Source of the DNA: Adineta ricciae
Taxonomy: Eukaryota > Rotifera > Eurotatoria > Adinetida > Adinetidae
Reading direction: 5' to 3'
Assembly (NCBI GenBank): GCA_905250025.1
Contig: CAJNOJ010000164.1
Span: forward strand, 177,421-241,420
Length of the DNA stretch: 64,000 bases
Under the pieces are notes generated by a model, which saw only the letters and a list, made by a program, of their open reading frames with translations, searched no databases and was not told the origin of the DNA. The position numbers were made by a program, and so were the translations under genes. The first letter of the stretch is position 1, and each line of letters starts with the position of its first letter. Positions 12,770-24,960 of this stretch are shown piece by piece.

Positions 12770-12777
12770 TATAAATA
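12770..12777 (+). promoter_or_regulatory. TATA box of the oxidoreductase gene
   Basis: TATAAATA lies 53 bp before the ATG at 12830, at the spacing also seen for the aminotransferase gene. It is a sequence match only. Confidence 0.45.
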
Positions 12778-12829
12778 CGCAATTGGACTAGACTAACAAC
12801 CATTTCTTTGGTGAGTACACAAATAAAAC

Positions 12830-13744
12830 ATGACGATTGAGAAAAGCAGCAACAACACGCGCGATGTGAACACTACTTTGACTTATAATAGAGCATTGCC
12901 TTCCAATGATGCATCTGAACATTGGTTTATCAATATCAATGCGTCGAGTGATGGAAAGCGTGTTCAAAATTTTGAAGAAGATGTCATCGAAACAACTATA
13001 CACGACATCCGAGGTCGCGAATCAGAAACACACATCGACGTGACCGGTTTCCAAGCTATTCATTCACCAAGTGCTGTCGATCCTGATCTTATTCTCGATG
13101 GAACTGACGAGCAAGTGAAGGAGATATATTATGGTGAAGTTGAACAATTAATTAAACGTGTTACAGGTGCTGATCATGTCGTTTTCTTCGATCATACCAT
13201 ACGTCGAGTGAGACCAAATCAAGTAGACGATTCTCCAGCCGTCCGTCAACCCGTACAGCGAACACACGTTGATCAAACACCGATTAGTGCACATGCACGT
13301 GTGCAACGACATGCACCAAACATCCAGTGGAAACGCTTCCAGCTAATCAATGTATGGCGACCGTTGAAGAATCCTGTATATGATTATCCACTTGCTGTAG
13401 CCGATTGCCGTACTGTTGATGTGATCAATGACCTTGTACCAACAACACTTGTCTATCCACCACCATTACCGAATGGAGAAACGTACTCCGTGGTTCATAA
13501 TCCTAACCAACGATGGTATTACTGGTCGAAGATGACACCGGATGAAGTATTGTTTTTAAAATGCTATGATAGTGCCAGTCGAGCTTTGTCAACGGTGAAA
13601 CAAAGTGCTGCGCAAGTCGACGAGACACTTCTACGTGACGTGGCTGGTTTGACACCACACACAGCTTTCTATGACGCTCAAGGTGCACAAGAAGGGCCAA
13701 GTAGAAATTCAATTGAAGTACGAGCTCTCGTTTTTTATAATTAA
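12830..13744 (+). CDS. CmcJ/NvfI-like 2-oxoglutarate oxygenase family (fungal-type hydroxylase/desaturase)
   Basis: Intronless ORF of 304 residues. Typical marks of the CmcJ/NvfI/AsaB (GA4-desaturase-like) family appear in order: VVFFDHTIRRVRP near residues 117-129, THVDQTP with His146 and Asp148 as probable iron ligands, INVWRPL near 173-179, GETYSVVHNPNQRWYYW near 216-232, and LFLKCYDS. TPHTAF near 275-280 would supply the second iron His. The C-terminal SIEVRALVF is also typical. The family is known mainly from fungi and bacteria, where members act on secondary metabolites. The substrate here is unknown. Absence of introns between intron-rich neighbours, plus family distribution, suggests horizontal gain. 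A polyadenylation-type AATAAA lies shortly after the stop. Confidence 0.82.
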   Translation: MTIEKSSNNTRDVNTTLTYNRALPSNDASEHWFININASSDGKRVQNFEEDVIETTIHDIRGRESETHIDVTGFQAIHSPSAVDPDLILDGTDEQVKEIYYGEVEQLIKRVTGADHVVFFDHTIRRVRPNQVDDSPAVRQPVQRTHVDQTPISAHARVQRHAPNIQWKRFQLINVWRPLKNPVYDYPLAVADCRTVDVINDLVPTTLVYPPPLPNGETYSVVHNPNQRWYYWSKMTPDEVLFLKCYDSASRALSTVKQSAAQVDETLLRDVAGLTPHTAFYDAQGAQEGPSRNSIEVRALVFYN

Positions 13745-13809
13745 CTTTTTGTAACTTTGTACTTAATAAAATTTCAAAACAAGAAAAAAACATAGTTTTA
13801 TTTTTATCT

Positions 13810-16777
13810 CTAAGAATTCGTTGTGTCTTCAATCTTGATAATCGGATTCCTTGGCGCATTAACATAGACGAACCGTTCGATAAGAGGGCGTCTTCGTCGT
13901 CGCTGCGCGAGCCTAGCACGTCGTATTTGTACTCGTTCTTCACGAACAGGATCAATACCAAATCCATATCTCAATATGTCCATTATAATTACAAATGCTG
14001 CAACACATCCTAGAGCGATAACCGCAATGTATGCAAATGATTTCGATACAATTTTAAATATAACGATCTTCTTTGAAGCAGTTTCACAATGACGGCCTGA
14101 GTAGCTACTACCCAAACATTCGCATTTATAACTTCGTAGTAATGGTCGGCATACTCCGTTGTTTGAACATGTAATATTATGACAATAGTTCGTCATCGAT
14201 TCACAATGAATACCTTGCCATCCGTCATCACATTCACAATGAAATGTTGTATCTGATGTCTGATTACATTTACCTAACAAACGACAAAAACAGTGATCCA
14301 TGTTGATGAAATGTAAATAGAGAAATAGATTACCATGATACAAACAAGTGTATGATTTGCAAGGCCGACGATCGATTTCACAAGTTGTACCATTGAAGCC
14401 GATCTGGCAAGAACAGTCGTAACCGTGATGATTTGTTGTGTTGATATTGCAAGTGCCATTGTTTTGACATGGATTCGATATGTTACAGATATGATTAGGA
14501 ATACTACAGTTAGGGCCAATGTATGTCGAATCATTACAAGGGGATGCGATGAAAATAAACGACGATTCAGTATCTACACGATAGTAAAAACAAACTTATT
14601 TGAGTTTAAAATCAAAACGAAGGTTACTTGTCATTAAAAGTGTTTCCGACGTAGTGATTATATCAGTAGTCGTGTTCGTATGATAAGAATGCTCATGACA
14701 AGAGTTCGTAGTTAGCGTAAACTTTTGAAGGCGCGCATTATTTCGATCAACGACAAATAAGTTACCATAACTGTCGAAACTTATTGTTATTGACCCGTTT
14801 AATTCGTTTGGTTTGGAACCACTTTTACCCGAGCATCCCACTAAACATCGAAAACCATTTGGTCCACTACCAATAATGCGAGCATTACCAGAGTCCACAA
14901 CGAATAAATATCCATCGAAGTCTACAATGACTCCTGAGGGCGTATTCAATGTAGTTTCTTCAATAGTTTCATTGCCTAGAACAGTTTGACCGATTTTATT
15001 TCCTCTCTGAAAACATTGAATCCTATGATTTTCGGAGTCGGCCACATACAGATTGAGCTTAGTATCGACAAAAATTCCTCGCGGATGTGTGAGCCTATCA
15101 GAAGTAAATCCAGGAGAACCATTGCCTGCTGCCATCNTCGGCCACATACAGATTTAGCTTAGTATCGACAAAAATTCCTCGCGGATGTGTGAGCCTATCA
15201 GAAGTAAATCCAGGAGAACCATTGCCTGCTGCCATCGTCCAATTAACAGTGCTCTTGTACAATGAATTTCTAATTACTTGATGCTTCCACTGAATAGAAC
15301 AATAGATGTTATCATTCACATCGACGAAAAGTCCAAAACAAGAGTCATTGTACTGCAACAATTGAATGCTATATGTTCCACTCTGTGTCCACAATTCGAT
15401 ACGATTCTTCTTACCATTGTCCACAACTATGTCAAAATTAGTCGTTACAAAGACACTGAATGGCTGATTCAATTCACCACGATTCAATATCGTTGACATC
15501 GAACCCTCATTTGTCCATAATTCTATCCAATTCTTTACAACGTTAGTCACGTAAATACTATTATTGTTAGTAACAAAAATTGCAAAAGATCCATTATGGC
15601 CAATCATCAAAGTTGTAGCGTTTTCTGTCCAAGACGTCGATGGACAGAACTTCGGTTGATTATAGATCGGCACTATAAATTAAAAAATTTATAAGTATAG
15701 CTAGAAAGTATAGTTAACCATTGTACTCACTACAAGAGTTGGATTGTATTAGAAATTTTTGAACCCGATGGTTCTCTCGATCAGTAACAAACATATTGCC
15801 GTGACTGTCAAATGCTAAGGACTCTGGACGGTTTAGTTGAAACGAACTTGAACCTGCCGCACCATAACATCCCACTAGACATCGAAATCCATACGGCCCT
15901 GAACCGACTATTCGATGATTGCCTTCGTCGACTACGTATAAGTATCCATTTGCATCCAATAGGACTCCAGTTGGCCAATAGAGTTCAATAGTGTCCTTTG
16001 CTTCTTTTCCAGCTACTGTCACACCAGTTTTATTGCCATCTGTAAACAGTTGAACTCGGTTGTTACCGCAGTCAGCTACGTAGAGATCAAGCTTATTATT
16101 AACGAAAATTCCACGAGGCCAGTACAACATTTGAGCGCTTGCTCCTCGTTGTCCAGTGCCCGCCACGACAACTGATACATTGGCTCCAGCAGTAAGCGAT
16201 TGTCTTATTACTTGATGTTTCTCACGGACAGTAAAATACAGGTTTTTTACGATATCAACGAATAAACCAAAGCAGGCTTCATTAACGTTGGATAGTGTAA
16301 TATTACTTTCTTCATTTTCTGACCAAACCCTCACTGTATTGTTTACACCATTCTCAATATAAATATCTCCATTAGCCATGACGAAGAGACTCATTGGATT
16401 AAATGAGTGTTTGAATTTGATTGCCGATGGTTCGGTGTCACTGTTAAACCATACAATCACTTCATGTTTTTCCTGCCCAGCAACATAGATAGTGTTGTTT
16501 TGGTCGATAAAGATTCCACGAGGCGATGCACCAACTATTTCCTTGCCAGCTAAAGTAATAGCTGCAGGATTCCAAGATGGAAACAAGCAGAATTTCGGCT
16601 GATTAAACGAAATACCTGTAGCAAAAAATTCCAAGTGATTTTATACGCTGAAAGAGAAACAATGAAGCTAAACAATTTCAACATACTTTGATCACTAGAC
16701 TTTTGTGAAGCGGTCGATGGCAAATTTATCGTTGATGTGAAAAGTAGCCATATGAGAAGAAAAACTTTTAGCAACAT
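13810..16777 (-). CDS. NHL-repeat/EGF type I membrane protein
   Basis: Five exons: 16687-16777, 15731-16615, 14628-15672, 14334-14573 and 13810-14273. They encode 874 residues once the 100-bp duplication at the contig join (15137) is removed; without removal the frame breaks. Exon 1 is a signal peptide (MLLKVFLLIWLLF). Exons 2 and 3 are NHL blocks with repeated motifs such as PRGIFV, LDLYVADCGNNRVQLF and GYLYVVDEGNHRIVG, predicted to form beta-propellers. Exons 4 and 5 hold about three EGF-like domains (CQNNGTC, CDDGWQGIHC, CSNNGVC), a transmembrane helix and a cytoplasmic tail with a run of arginines. NHL exons are bounded by phase-1 introns. It is a cell-surface receptor or adhesion molecule by inference; ligand unknown. 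Confidence 0.85.
15137..15137. other. Contig join with unmerged 99-bp overlap
   Basis: A single N separates two copies of the same 99 bp (15038-15136 and 15138-15236) that differ at about one base. Removing 100 bp restores the reading frame of the NHL/EGF gene, so this is an assembly artefact. Confidence 0.9.
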
Positions 16778-17356
16778 GTCCTACTAATGACAATCAAGAG
16801 ATTGAAATGAACTTTGAGGACAATTAATCAAAAGCGTTTTTCTTTTTATTTGACAGCAAATATCTGTCCGAATATTTGATCATATTTAATTACACCAGAA
16901 CGTGAGATCTCTGCGTGATTATTTATTGAATCAATAATGGATACAATACTTCTGCAGATATAGAGCAAATCAACATTTGTAGAGCAAGAGAGAAAATGCT
17001 CGACATCTCTCTCACTCTAGACAGATTTGATTTCATTCTTCTTTTTGCTGAATTTCTAAGAAATTCTACCAATTAAAAGCATCGTTTATTCTCGCACATT
17101 TCGCCGTATTTCCCTGCTGACTGTATTCTTTTTTCGTGAGATCAGTTAAAACTTATTTATTGAAGGAATCTACACTGTGACAATACGCATTCGAGTGTTA
17201 GCAAGTTTTTACTGGTATTTGTTCGAAGTGACACCAACAGTTCCGCTCTTTTTATTGATATTCGACTTCTTATCATGTTATGTAAAAGTTGTTTGTAAAT
17301 GATGAAGCCACATATAGGAAAATAAGACACCTGTTGAATACGGAATCAATCATTCG
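16778..17356. other. Intergenic, no gene seen
   Basis: Upstream region of the NHL/EGF gene and 3' side of a GPCR on the same strand. It is AT-rich and I support no feature in it. Confidence 0.5.
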
Positions 17357-18345
17357 TTATGGGGCTAAGAACAGAAGTTTGAGTCGATTGATGAGATTTT
17401 GCAGTTCTTTTCGGTATAAATTCGCTGTTAACGTAAAGACATAAAAATTGATCTAAAGACAACAATTCACGCAAGTATATTGAATAAATCGATCACAGAG
17501 TTCAAACTTACCGCTTGACTAAGATTGAGTGTAATATAAGATATTTGGTAAACAAATAGAAATATTTTATCCATAGGAAGTGTCGGTTGAATAGCCGCTG
17601 CTATTAGTGAAAGATGATATGGTAAAGCAAGAAAGGCATAACATACAACATGTATGAATAACATGAGTAACAATTGACTATCGCCTCGGGCACGTCGTTT
17701 TTCTCTCGTTGTCGAATTAGTTACTGTGCTGATCATTGGTTGAATCCGTTGGGTTTGAATTCGAATATTATAGCTGGTGCCTAGTCCAAATATAAGAACT
17801 ATGAATATAGCGATAAAATAATATCCTGTGGTGAAAAAGGGAAAAAAATTCTGATAAAAACCAGCTTCTGCTTGACATCTGAAATTTCTTATGTTGAATC
17901 GAATAACGATGTGGATGTAAGCTAAAGCCGTGATGAAAATAATAATAGGTATCACTATATAAGCGATTCGAGCTCGAGAGCTTAAACGACGTAGTTTAGG
18001 ATGGACTGAACTGGAACAAAATCGATCGATTGTGATACAAGCTGTGAAATATGGAGCCAAATTATAAAGGACATAGAGCATAAACGTTCGAAAACGACAG
18101 TATTCAAGGCTGATGCTAGTTGCATATAAAACAGGAAATATTTGTGTCAACCATTGAATAAACGTACCGAACAGGAGAATTATAAGACCGTTGATTGATC
18201 CAGCAAGGAAATATATTGAACACGAACGATGAAGTGCTGGACGAGTGAATATATAAACACTCAGAAGATTACCAACAACACCAAAGACAACTATGATTGG
18301 TAATATGTATAAATTCAAATAATAAGATAGAACTGATAACTGCAT
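17357..18345 (-). CDS. Rhodopsin-like 7TM GPCR
   Basis: Two exons (18345-17512 and 17452-17357) around a 59-bp intron with a GTAAG donor give 309 residues. Seven hydrophobic segments are visible. RSCSIYFLAGS marks the start of TM2 and ITIDRFC is the DRY-type motif after TM3. A Thr/Ser/Arg-rich third intracellular loop precedes TM6. The second exon completes TM7 (INFYVFTLTANLYRKEL) and gives a short basic tail. Reading through the intron would truncate the protein inside TM7, which is why the spliced model is preferred. It belongs to the same broad expanded group as the other GPCRs here. Ligand unknown. Confidence 0.82.
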
Positions 18346-19194
18346 TCTTATTCTGCACTAAATAAACTCTGATCTGCAAGATAAGATACAAACTCATATG
18401 TTCCTTTCACATAGAGCACAAAAAAAGAGTACAAAATTTATAAGAGGCATCCTTAAATCCAGAATGGTGAATGGCAAAGATGAGGAGAAGTTAATTGTGG
18501 CTCAGTCGACTTGTTAACACCAAGAATCTGTACTCTTTCATTATTATGGAACGTCATTTATACAGAGTGCGATTCTTCGCGTAAGATCGATTACACTCAA
18601 AGTTTTTCATTTTGCAGAAAACTTCAAATAGAAATATTATCTCTTTATGACAAAAAGCGCAACTATCAATTTAATTTTCACCGTCACGATGATGATTATA
18701 CGCGTTGTATTGTCGAATAGACGATGAAGACCACTAATTCATTTACAATTCGATATGTAGTCATCGAGTTCATAATCTCACTGCGTTTAAATCTCGTTAT
18801 TTTTGCATATGAACCGAATTTATCGAGAATAGACAATAAGTTAATCCGACGGTTTTGGTACTCGATAAATCTCTAAAAAATTTATTAGACATCAGTTCAA
18901 ATGATTTATCTCACAATCCACAATGGCTTCAGGCGACAATGAATTGCCAAACGATATGCGATCACATAATATAGAACGAAGTTATTAGTACATTTAACTT
19001 CATATTTATCGTTTGCATATTTCAATCGCTATTTCGAATGTGCGTTATGAAGAAAATGTCAAGTAGGATACTTGTATCTTTATTGAGGAGAAAAATATCT
19101 CACTTATGATTATAAAAAAACTTAACTAATACACAAAAGGAACATATTTAAACACAGTGCCGAACTAATAGAGAGAAACGAAGGCGGCAGAATT
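18346..19194. other. Intergenic, no gene seen
   Basis: Presumed promoter of the GPCR plus 3' flank of the EF-hand gene. A 69-codon ORF at 18511-18720 shows no domain. Confidence 0.5.
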
Positions 19195-19692
19195 TCAAAC
19201 CGATTTCATAAATGATCCAAATTCTTGTTTGTCAATTCGTCCATCGTGATTAACATCGGCATAGTCAAACATAGCTCCAGCTGGATCATAATGATTGCTT
19301 TTTCTGGCGACGTTTGGTGCGCCAATACCAACATCAGGTCCAAGACCATATTTGTGTTGTTCACTTCCGGTTGCACCTGCTGTAAATTTTTCATATTGAA
19401 TTGGATCTTGTGGTGCAAAGCCAGCTACAGCTACATCAAGACCAACTGGATATGTGATGGTTTCAGTTGCATGTCCTGAATGAGCCTATATCGAAATAAT
19501 TTTGATTGAAATTCCAAACGAAAAGAAAGAGTAACTTACAGCAAAACTTTGAAGGTCTTGAGCTGATCCCGACAATCTTCTCTCGTCTTTAACGGGACCA
19601 AGAAATTGTCGAAATTCTCGTTCATCGATTCCACCATCATGGTTGACATCGGCTTGATTGAATTCATTATCAAATCTTTGTGGGTTGCTCAT
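19195..19692 (-). CDS. EF-hand calcium-binding protein
   Basis: Two exons around intron 19486-19539 give 147 residues. The first EF-hand loop is at the N terminus (DVNHDGGIDEREF) and the second at the C terminus (DVNHDGRIDKQEF); both have canonical Asp/Asn/Glu calcium ligands at positions 1, 3, 5 and 12. The central 80 residues are a Gly/Ala/Pro-rich linker (GLGPDVGIGAPNVA) without known fold. There is no signal peptide, so the protein is probably cytosolic. Two hands separated by a long linker is unusual compared with the paired hands of calmodulin-type proteins. Confidence 0.85.
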
Positions 19693-21139
19693 TGTGAAGT
19701 TTTGTATAAAATGTATATACTATCGAATGAAGAAAATTTCTCAGAAATAAATACTCCGTCTATGACGCACATGTAATCAATCATGCAAAACATATCGTCA
19801 TTAATATCTCACTATCATTTTCTTTACTCTCTGCCTAAATATGATTTTTATCGGCCATCAAGGTTATTTTTCTCCCTAAAATTGTGTTTCTTTTTATAGC
19901 TTCACTCATTAAGGTTATACTCAAAAATACTGTCAGTAGTTCAGCTACCAATTCGATGTGTTTTATAGAATAATCGACAAAAATCAACATGCGCTCTGCA
20001 TTCATCTGCGCCAACTTCGGTATCAACGATTGAAAGAATTCGATTTGAACACAAATTAGCAATGCTTTTTTATTCTACTATCATTGTCGATATACTTTAT
20101 CGAAGAAATTTTCTCGTACAAGAACTCAGCAACAGAATTTTCAAATGTACTAGATGACTTATACTTTTTTCAACGCTGAAATGCCCGTTTATTTCTGCAC
20201 TTTGTTTATATCACGTGTCGTCCCACATTACACCCTCAATGACCGTAAATGCCCATCCGTTAAAGATTAGCGTCGATGTAGGTGACGTGCACAAATGACC
20301 GTGACGGTTGATTTAAAATCGAATCTGTTTGCTTATCTTCATGGTGAATGGAGAACAAACTGTAAAATCCTCGTATACCAATTATATCTTTTCGCGAAGG
20401 TAACGTCTATGTAGATCCGATGTGAATACAACACCTATTTCGAACAAAAATCTTCTTGTCATACACGATGACTAGAATAATATGTATTGTTTTGTTTCTC
20501 GTTGAGTTTATAGTCGTTCGACGATAATTATTTCACACGTGTACGTTAACAGTGAGATCAATCAAGTACGGACTTTCATGAAATATACAACAGCAAAGTT
20601 ACCTGCTCGCTGTGCAATAACTTCAACTGAAATAGATATATGTAGTGTATTCGTCCTTGTCGGCGTCATTATTTTCACATAATGTTTTATTTTGCTTCTG
20701 TTGAAGTAGAGATTAACTAGATAGTGATTCGTAGTAAACAAAATCAAAGTGCTTTATCGATTGAATCGTTGTGTTTTATTGGTAGTCAGTTGTTATTTTT
20801 TTACAAAATAATTGTTTAACGGGGTTCTCATTGTGAATTGTAGAAAATATTCGTAATATGACTGGTAATATATAAAATCCTAAGACACGTACGGTAAGTG
20901 AATCAGTCATAAAAGTAATAATAAACCGATTGATGTAATTGGCATCCAATATCGAAGTGAAATGTCACTTTCTGATCAGCAAGGGATTTGATGAGTTCAT
21001 ATCAGGAGCCCTTAATACAATACCAACACTGTTTTTTAGTCAATAATTATGTTCTGAACAAATATCAAATGATCAGCAAGTTGACTGCAATGCTGATTGA
21101 AAAACAGATTAAGATATATCCAAACATCGTATAGTTACT
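19693..21139. other. Intergenic, no gene seen
   Basis: About 1.4 kb without a supportable gene; small ORFs on the minus strand (19835-20062, 20562-20747) lack domains. Confidence 0.5.
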
Positions 21140-21169
21140 CACCTAGAGAAACAAGCTGTTTGGATAGGA

Positions 21170-21393
21170 TGACCCATGTAAACGCCAGACGCAGGATAAA
21201 CGCGTTCCGACGCAATTTACTTCGCAAATCGCACGTAGACGCGGTTTAAAATCAATTTTATCGCGTTCAAACGCGTATCTCAAGATAACTGCGTCTGAAT
21301 GCAAAACAAAATAATTTTTTCTTGCACTTTGACGCAATTTTGTGTATGACCGCGTTCAGACGCAGCCAAAAGATTTTTTAGCTGCATTCAGAT
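21170..21393. repeat. Degenerate repeat built on GCGTT..GACGC units
   Basis: The stretch before the contig end is filled with short related words in both orientations: AACGCGTTCCGACGC, GCGTTCAAACGCG, TGCGTCTGAATGC, GACGCAATTT (twice) and GCGTTCAGACGCAGC. This is locally far richer in CpG-containing ACGC/GCGT than the AT-rich flanks. It is cut off by an N, so its full extent is unknown. The unit could be a satellite fragment or a subterminal region of a mobile element. Confidence 0.5.
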
Positions 21394-21394
21394 N
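21394..21394. other. Contig join (single N)
   Basis: The N abuts the repeat on its left and the interior of a gene on its right; the 5' end of the following gene is missing. Confidence 0.85.
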
Positions 21395-21445
21395 AGAACA
21401 ACTGTACTATCGTATTTACACTAACACATGCTAAACTATACGCAG

Positions 21446-23351
21446 GGGTGGCACTACAAATTGAAGATTTCTTCAACAATGCAACATTGGTAGCTAATAC
21501 ACCAATGAGTTCTGTTCCACTTCAGTTTCTCTTCTATGGCTATTCTGTAACAGGTAATTGTACAAAACCGCCACAAATCATTGGTAATCGACCCAACCGA
21601 GGTAAGCTTACAGCTTCCTAATCATACATTCTATCATATTGACTACACTTAGCTTGTATTGGCACATCCAATAGTACATTCGTCACCGAATCCATCATCG
21701 TCGAAACGTATTGTCCTGGACAATATGTTACTGATTTTGTTTCAAGTTCTCCAATTGGAATGAAGAAGAGTGCCATAATCAATTCAAGTTCAAGTAATAG
21801 TACTCATTCTAATATTCAAGTATTCATTATACCTCTTTCTTTTCACAGCTATTTTCGAGTTGATTCTTACCTGGAATGTCTCAAATACTCTCCACGGTCC
21901 CGAACCACTGTGTGCTGCTGCCGTCGATAATTTCCAATTACAATCCAATCAATGGTGTGTCACATTCGTCGTTGGTTATGACTCACCCGATGTCATTCGA
22001 CCAACACTCGTTCAAGGTTCAGCATCACCCGTCGGCACCGTCTTCCAAAATCAATCTGTTTTCTCATTTCAAAGTAACACTTCTTTCTCACCACTAACAA
22101 AACATTTCTATGACCTTCCATTTTAGCAACAAAATTCGTTGGCCGCCCATCACGTAATGGTACAAATATCTACTTCAAAGATGCTGCTAATAATGTAACT
22201 GTTGCACAATTCGATTGTGGCTGGGCACCTGAAGTGACATTCACAGGATACACTACTGTCATTCGTTTCACAAATACATCATGGAAAGCTGGACACTTCT
22301 ATTATATCACAATGGAAGGAGGTATATCCGATGTTAGATGAACTATAGATTTGGAATGTTTTCTTGTTTGATTGTAGGTGTTGTAAGTGGAACTGAGTTT
22401 TGTGGTAAGTGATCTGATACTTTTATTTGAGACGATGAATGAAAATGAAAGGAGACTTTAGGACCCGAATCAGCACCTATCAGAGATCCAACTTATTGGG
22501 TGTTCAACATCTGGGATCCAGCTGTTTCGTCAACAACAACAACTACCACAACACCTTTCACAACAGCTACTGTGACAACAAAACCAACATCGACAACAAG
22601 TATCAACACTTTGGTATGCGAATCTAGTTGCACACTTCATTTCAGTCATTCTGGTTGTTGATCTTTGTAGTTAACAACAACTGGCATAGTGGTTACAACT
22701 ACTACTCCTATCACAACACCATCAACGACTTCGACAACTACACCACCAACTACAGCTGGTAAGTCATAAAATATCACAATGGTGTTTCACATTCATGTTG
22801 TGTGTTGTCTAGCTCCAACAACAGCTGGTCCAACAANATGCGAATCTAGTTGCACACTTCATTTCAGTCATTCTGGTTGTTGATCTTTGTAGTTAACAAC
22901 AACTGGCATAGTGGTTACAACTACTACTCCTATCACAACACCATCAACGACTTCGACAACTACACCACCAACTACAGCTGGTAAGTCATAAAATATCACA
23001 ATGGTGTTTCACATTCATGTTGTGTGTTATCTAGCTCCAACAACAGCTGGTCCAACAACTCCAGGAGTGACAACTGAGTCCACAGTTGCTGTCATGTATC
23101 CAAAAGATTTCGTAAACTTTTCATTCTATGTGAATGTTTATATAACTCTGTTTTCTATCTATTTCTCATAGGAAGATGCATGTAAATCATCTGTGGCAAC
23201 GATGACAGCTGTGATATTTGCTGCATTGGCTCCTATACACACTATGATTATGTATGCTACATTCACCAAACTGGAGAAGATGTTCAGTCCATCTCGTGTG
23301 AATGCTGGTACACGACATAAGCTGCGAATGAAACGAATCATGCGGTCATAA
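21446..23351 (+). CDS. Ser/Thr-rich type I membrane protein, 5' end missing
   Basis: About nine exons with 48-70 bp introns can be joined from 21446 to the stop at 23349-23351. The ectodomain has many N-glycosylation sites and Cys residues (GNCTKPPQIIG, ETYCPGQYV, AQFDCGWAPEV, HFYYITMEGG). A long Thr/Pro/Ser stalk follows, then one hydrophobic helix (VATMTAVIFAALAPIHTMIM) and a short basic tail (RHKLRMKRIMRS). No named domain was recognised; the layout suggests a heavily O-glycosylated surface protein. The Thr-rich exons at 22667-22836 are repeated at 22889-23058 because of the join at 22837. A near-identical 3' portion occurs at 31129-31682. Confidence 0.7.
22837..22837. other. Contig join with unmerged 221-bp overlap
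   Basis: Bases 22616-22836 are repeated at 22838-23058 with at least one difference (TGTTGTCTAG against TGTTATCTAG). The single N and the end-overlap pattern mark an assembly artefact. Confidence 0.9.
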
Positions 23352-24032
23352 CGACAATATCACTAATTTGAACTACTATATGCTTAATCAAGAAGTGTGT
23401 GATTTTATCCTTAAATAAAAACTACTAAGAGTGAGCAAATTGTATTTTTACGTCCGTAGAAGCCTGTTTTGTATTGATTAACATGGAGAACAACACTGAT
23501 GGACAGAATATAAATGATATTGAATAAAAGAATCATATGATGGCACGTCATCTATTCTGTATCTCTCTAATAAATATTATTGGTATTCAAGGCCATTACC
23601 ATTACAGCACTCTCTATCTATCGAAACTTTCACATATTTTGACTAGAAAATCCGTTTTGATATTCACATATGTATCATTTACGCGAAAACTTTTCAATAA
23701 ATCAGAAGACTATTTATTGAACATGAAATTCGTTGAGACGTTTGTTCAACTTATTCGATATGAATATTATTTGATTCCATTGGGATGACAACAACAAAAT
23801 TGAACGATATCATAAGCGAACACTCAATTGAATCATATGCTAACTATGGACGTGCTGTCAAGAAGTATGATTTATACATTTTAATCAACAACATTATTGT
23901 TGATAAATTTGATATAGATCTTCTAGCTTTACTCTAAATCGCATTGAGTCTGATAGACGAAGCCTTTTAGAATAAGTTTGTGTAATAAACAGACTACTAA
24001 ATACATGTCAGTAAGGTATTCGAAATATTGCG

Positions 24033-24644
24033 TTAAAATTTCTTCCATTGTTCACCATATCTTGGACTGCAATAACCAACCAGATCAGGTACACCTTTCG
24101 CTGTGAAATACCACATATGAAAAGAAAATTGAAGAGCTGCCTACCAATCATTTCCACTTGTTTAAGCTATCCCTGTGCGCCGAAGTGTATATGCGCCATA
24201 ATTCATATGACGAGCAAGAAAGAATAATCCACCGGCATAGACTTTGCTTTGGTTAGCTGGATTCTTCTTGAATCATTTACGTTGAAGTTCGGAAATTAAC
24301 TCCGTTAAAACACCGGCAGTAAATAACGAAATACCAACATATTGTAAGAGACCTAATTCAATCGATAGGCCGAAATAAACCGATGAAAGTGAAGAGATTG
24401 AGTTCAATAAGTGTTATAAAAACATATTCCTACAGCAGGTAGATAGTTTACTTTTGTTTCTAAAATCTAAAATATATCACTAATTTGTTTTTAAGCGCAA
24501 CCAGCTGCCATTGCTACTAGAAATGTGCCTTTCGGACCAGCAGGGACAGTGGAAAGCCCGAATAGGTATAACAAGAGGAAGTGGATGAGAAGTTTTATCC
24601 GAACAGCCGAATATCGAATGTGCACCTTTCGATTGATTCGTCAT
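24033..24644 (-). pseudogene. Decayed DUF1295/steroid 5-alpha-reductase-like gene
   Basis: Reading from 24644 downward, an N-terminal fragment (TNQSKGAHSIFGCSDKTSH) shifts frame into GLSTVPAGPKGTFLVAMAAG. After an intron-like gap comes YVGISLFTAGVLTELISELQ, then an in-frame stop, KKNPANQSKVYAGGLFFLAR, more stops, and finally DLVGYCSPRYGEQWKKF. The order matches membrane reductase/methyltransferase proteins of the steroid 5-alpha-reductase C-terminal (DUF1295) superfamily. At least three stops and one frameshift make it non-functional. It lies wholly in a 1.9-kb segment that the second haplotype copy lacks. Confidence 0.65.
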
Positions 24645-24960
24645 AGTTTATGATAGCCGTCTAACTTTGTTTGTTTCTGGCTTGTCTCTATAAACTATAA
24701 ACACAATATTTCTTTGATTAATCTATACTGAAAAATATAAAACTAATCGATAGTTGGCGCCATATATCAATATTATTTTTGTTTCTTTTCCAGTCAGATT
24801 TTCGTTGAACATAGATTACAATTATCGTTTTGGTATCCTTGTGTATAGTTCAAGAAAGTAAGAGCCAATTGTTTCAGCTTCGTAAGAAATTATATTTTGC
24901 TAAACGATTATTGTTCTAGTCGGGCACGTTTAAAGTAAAGTTGGCATCGGTAGCTACATT

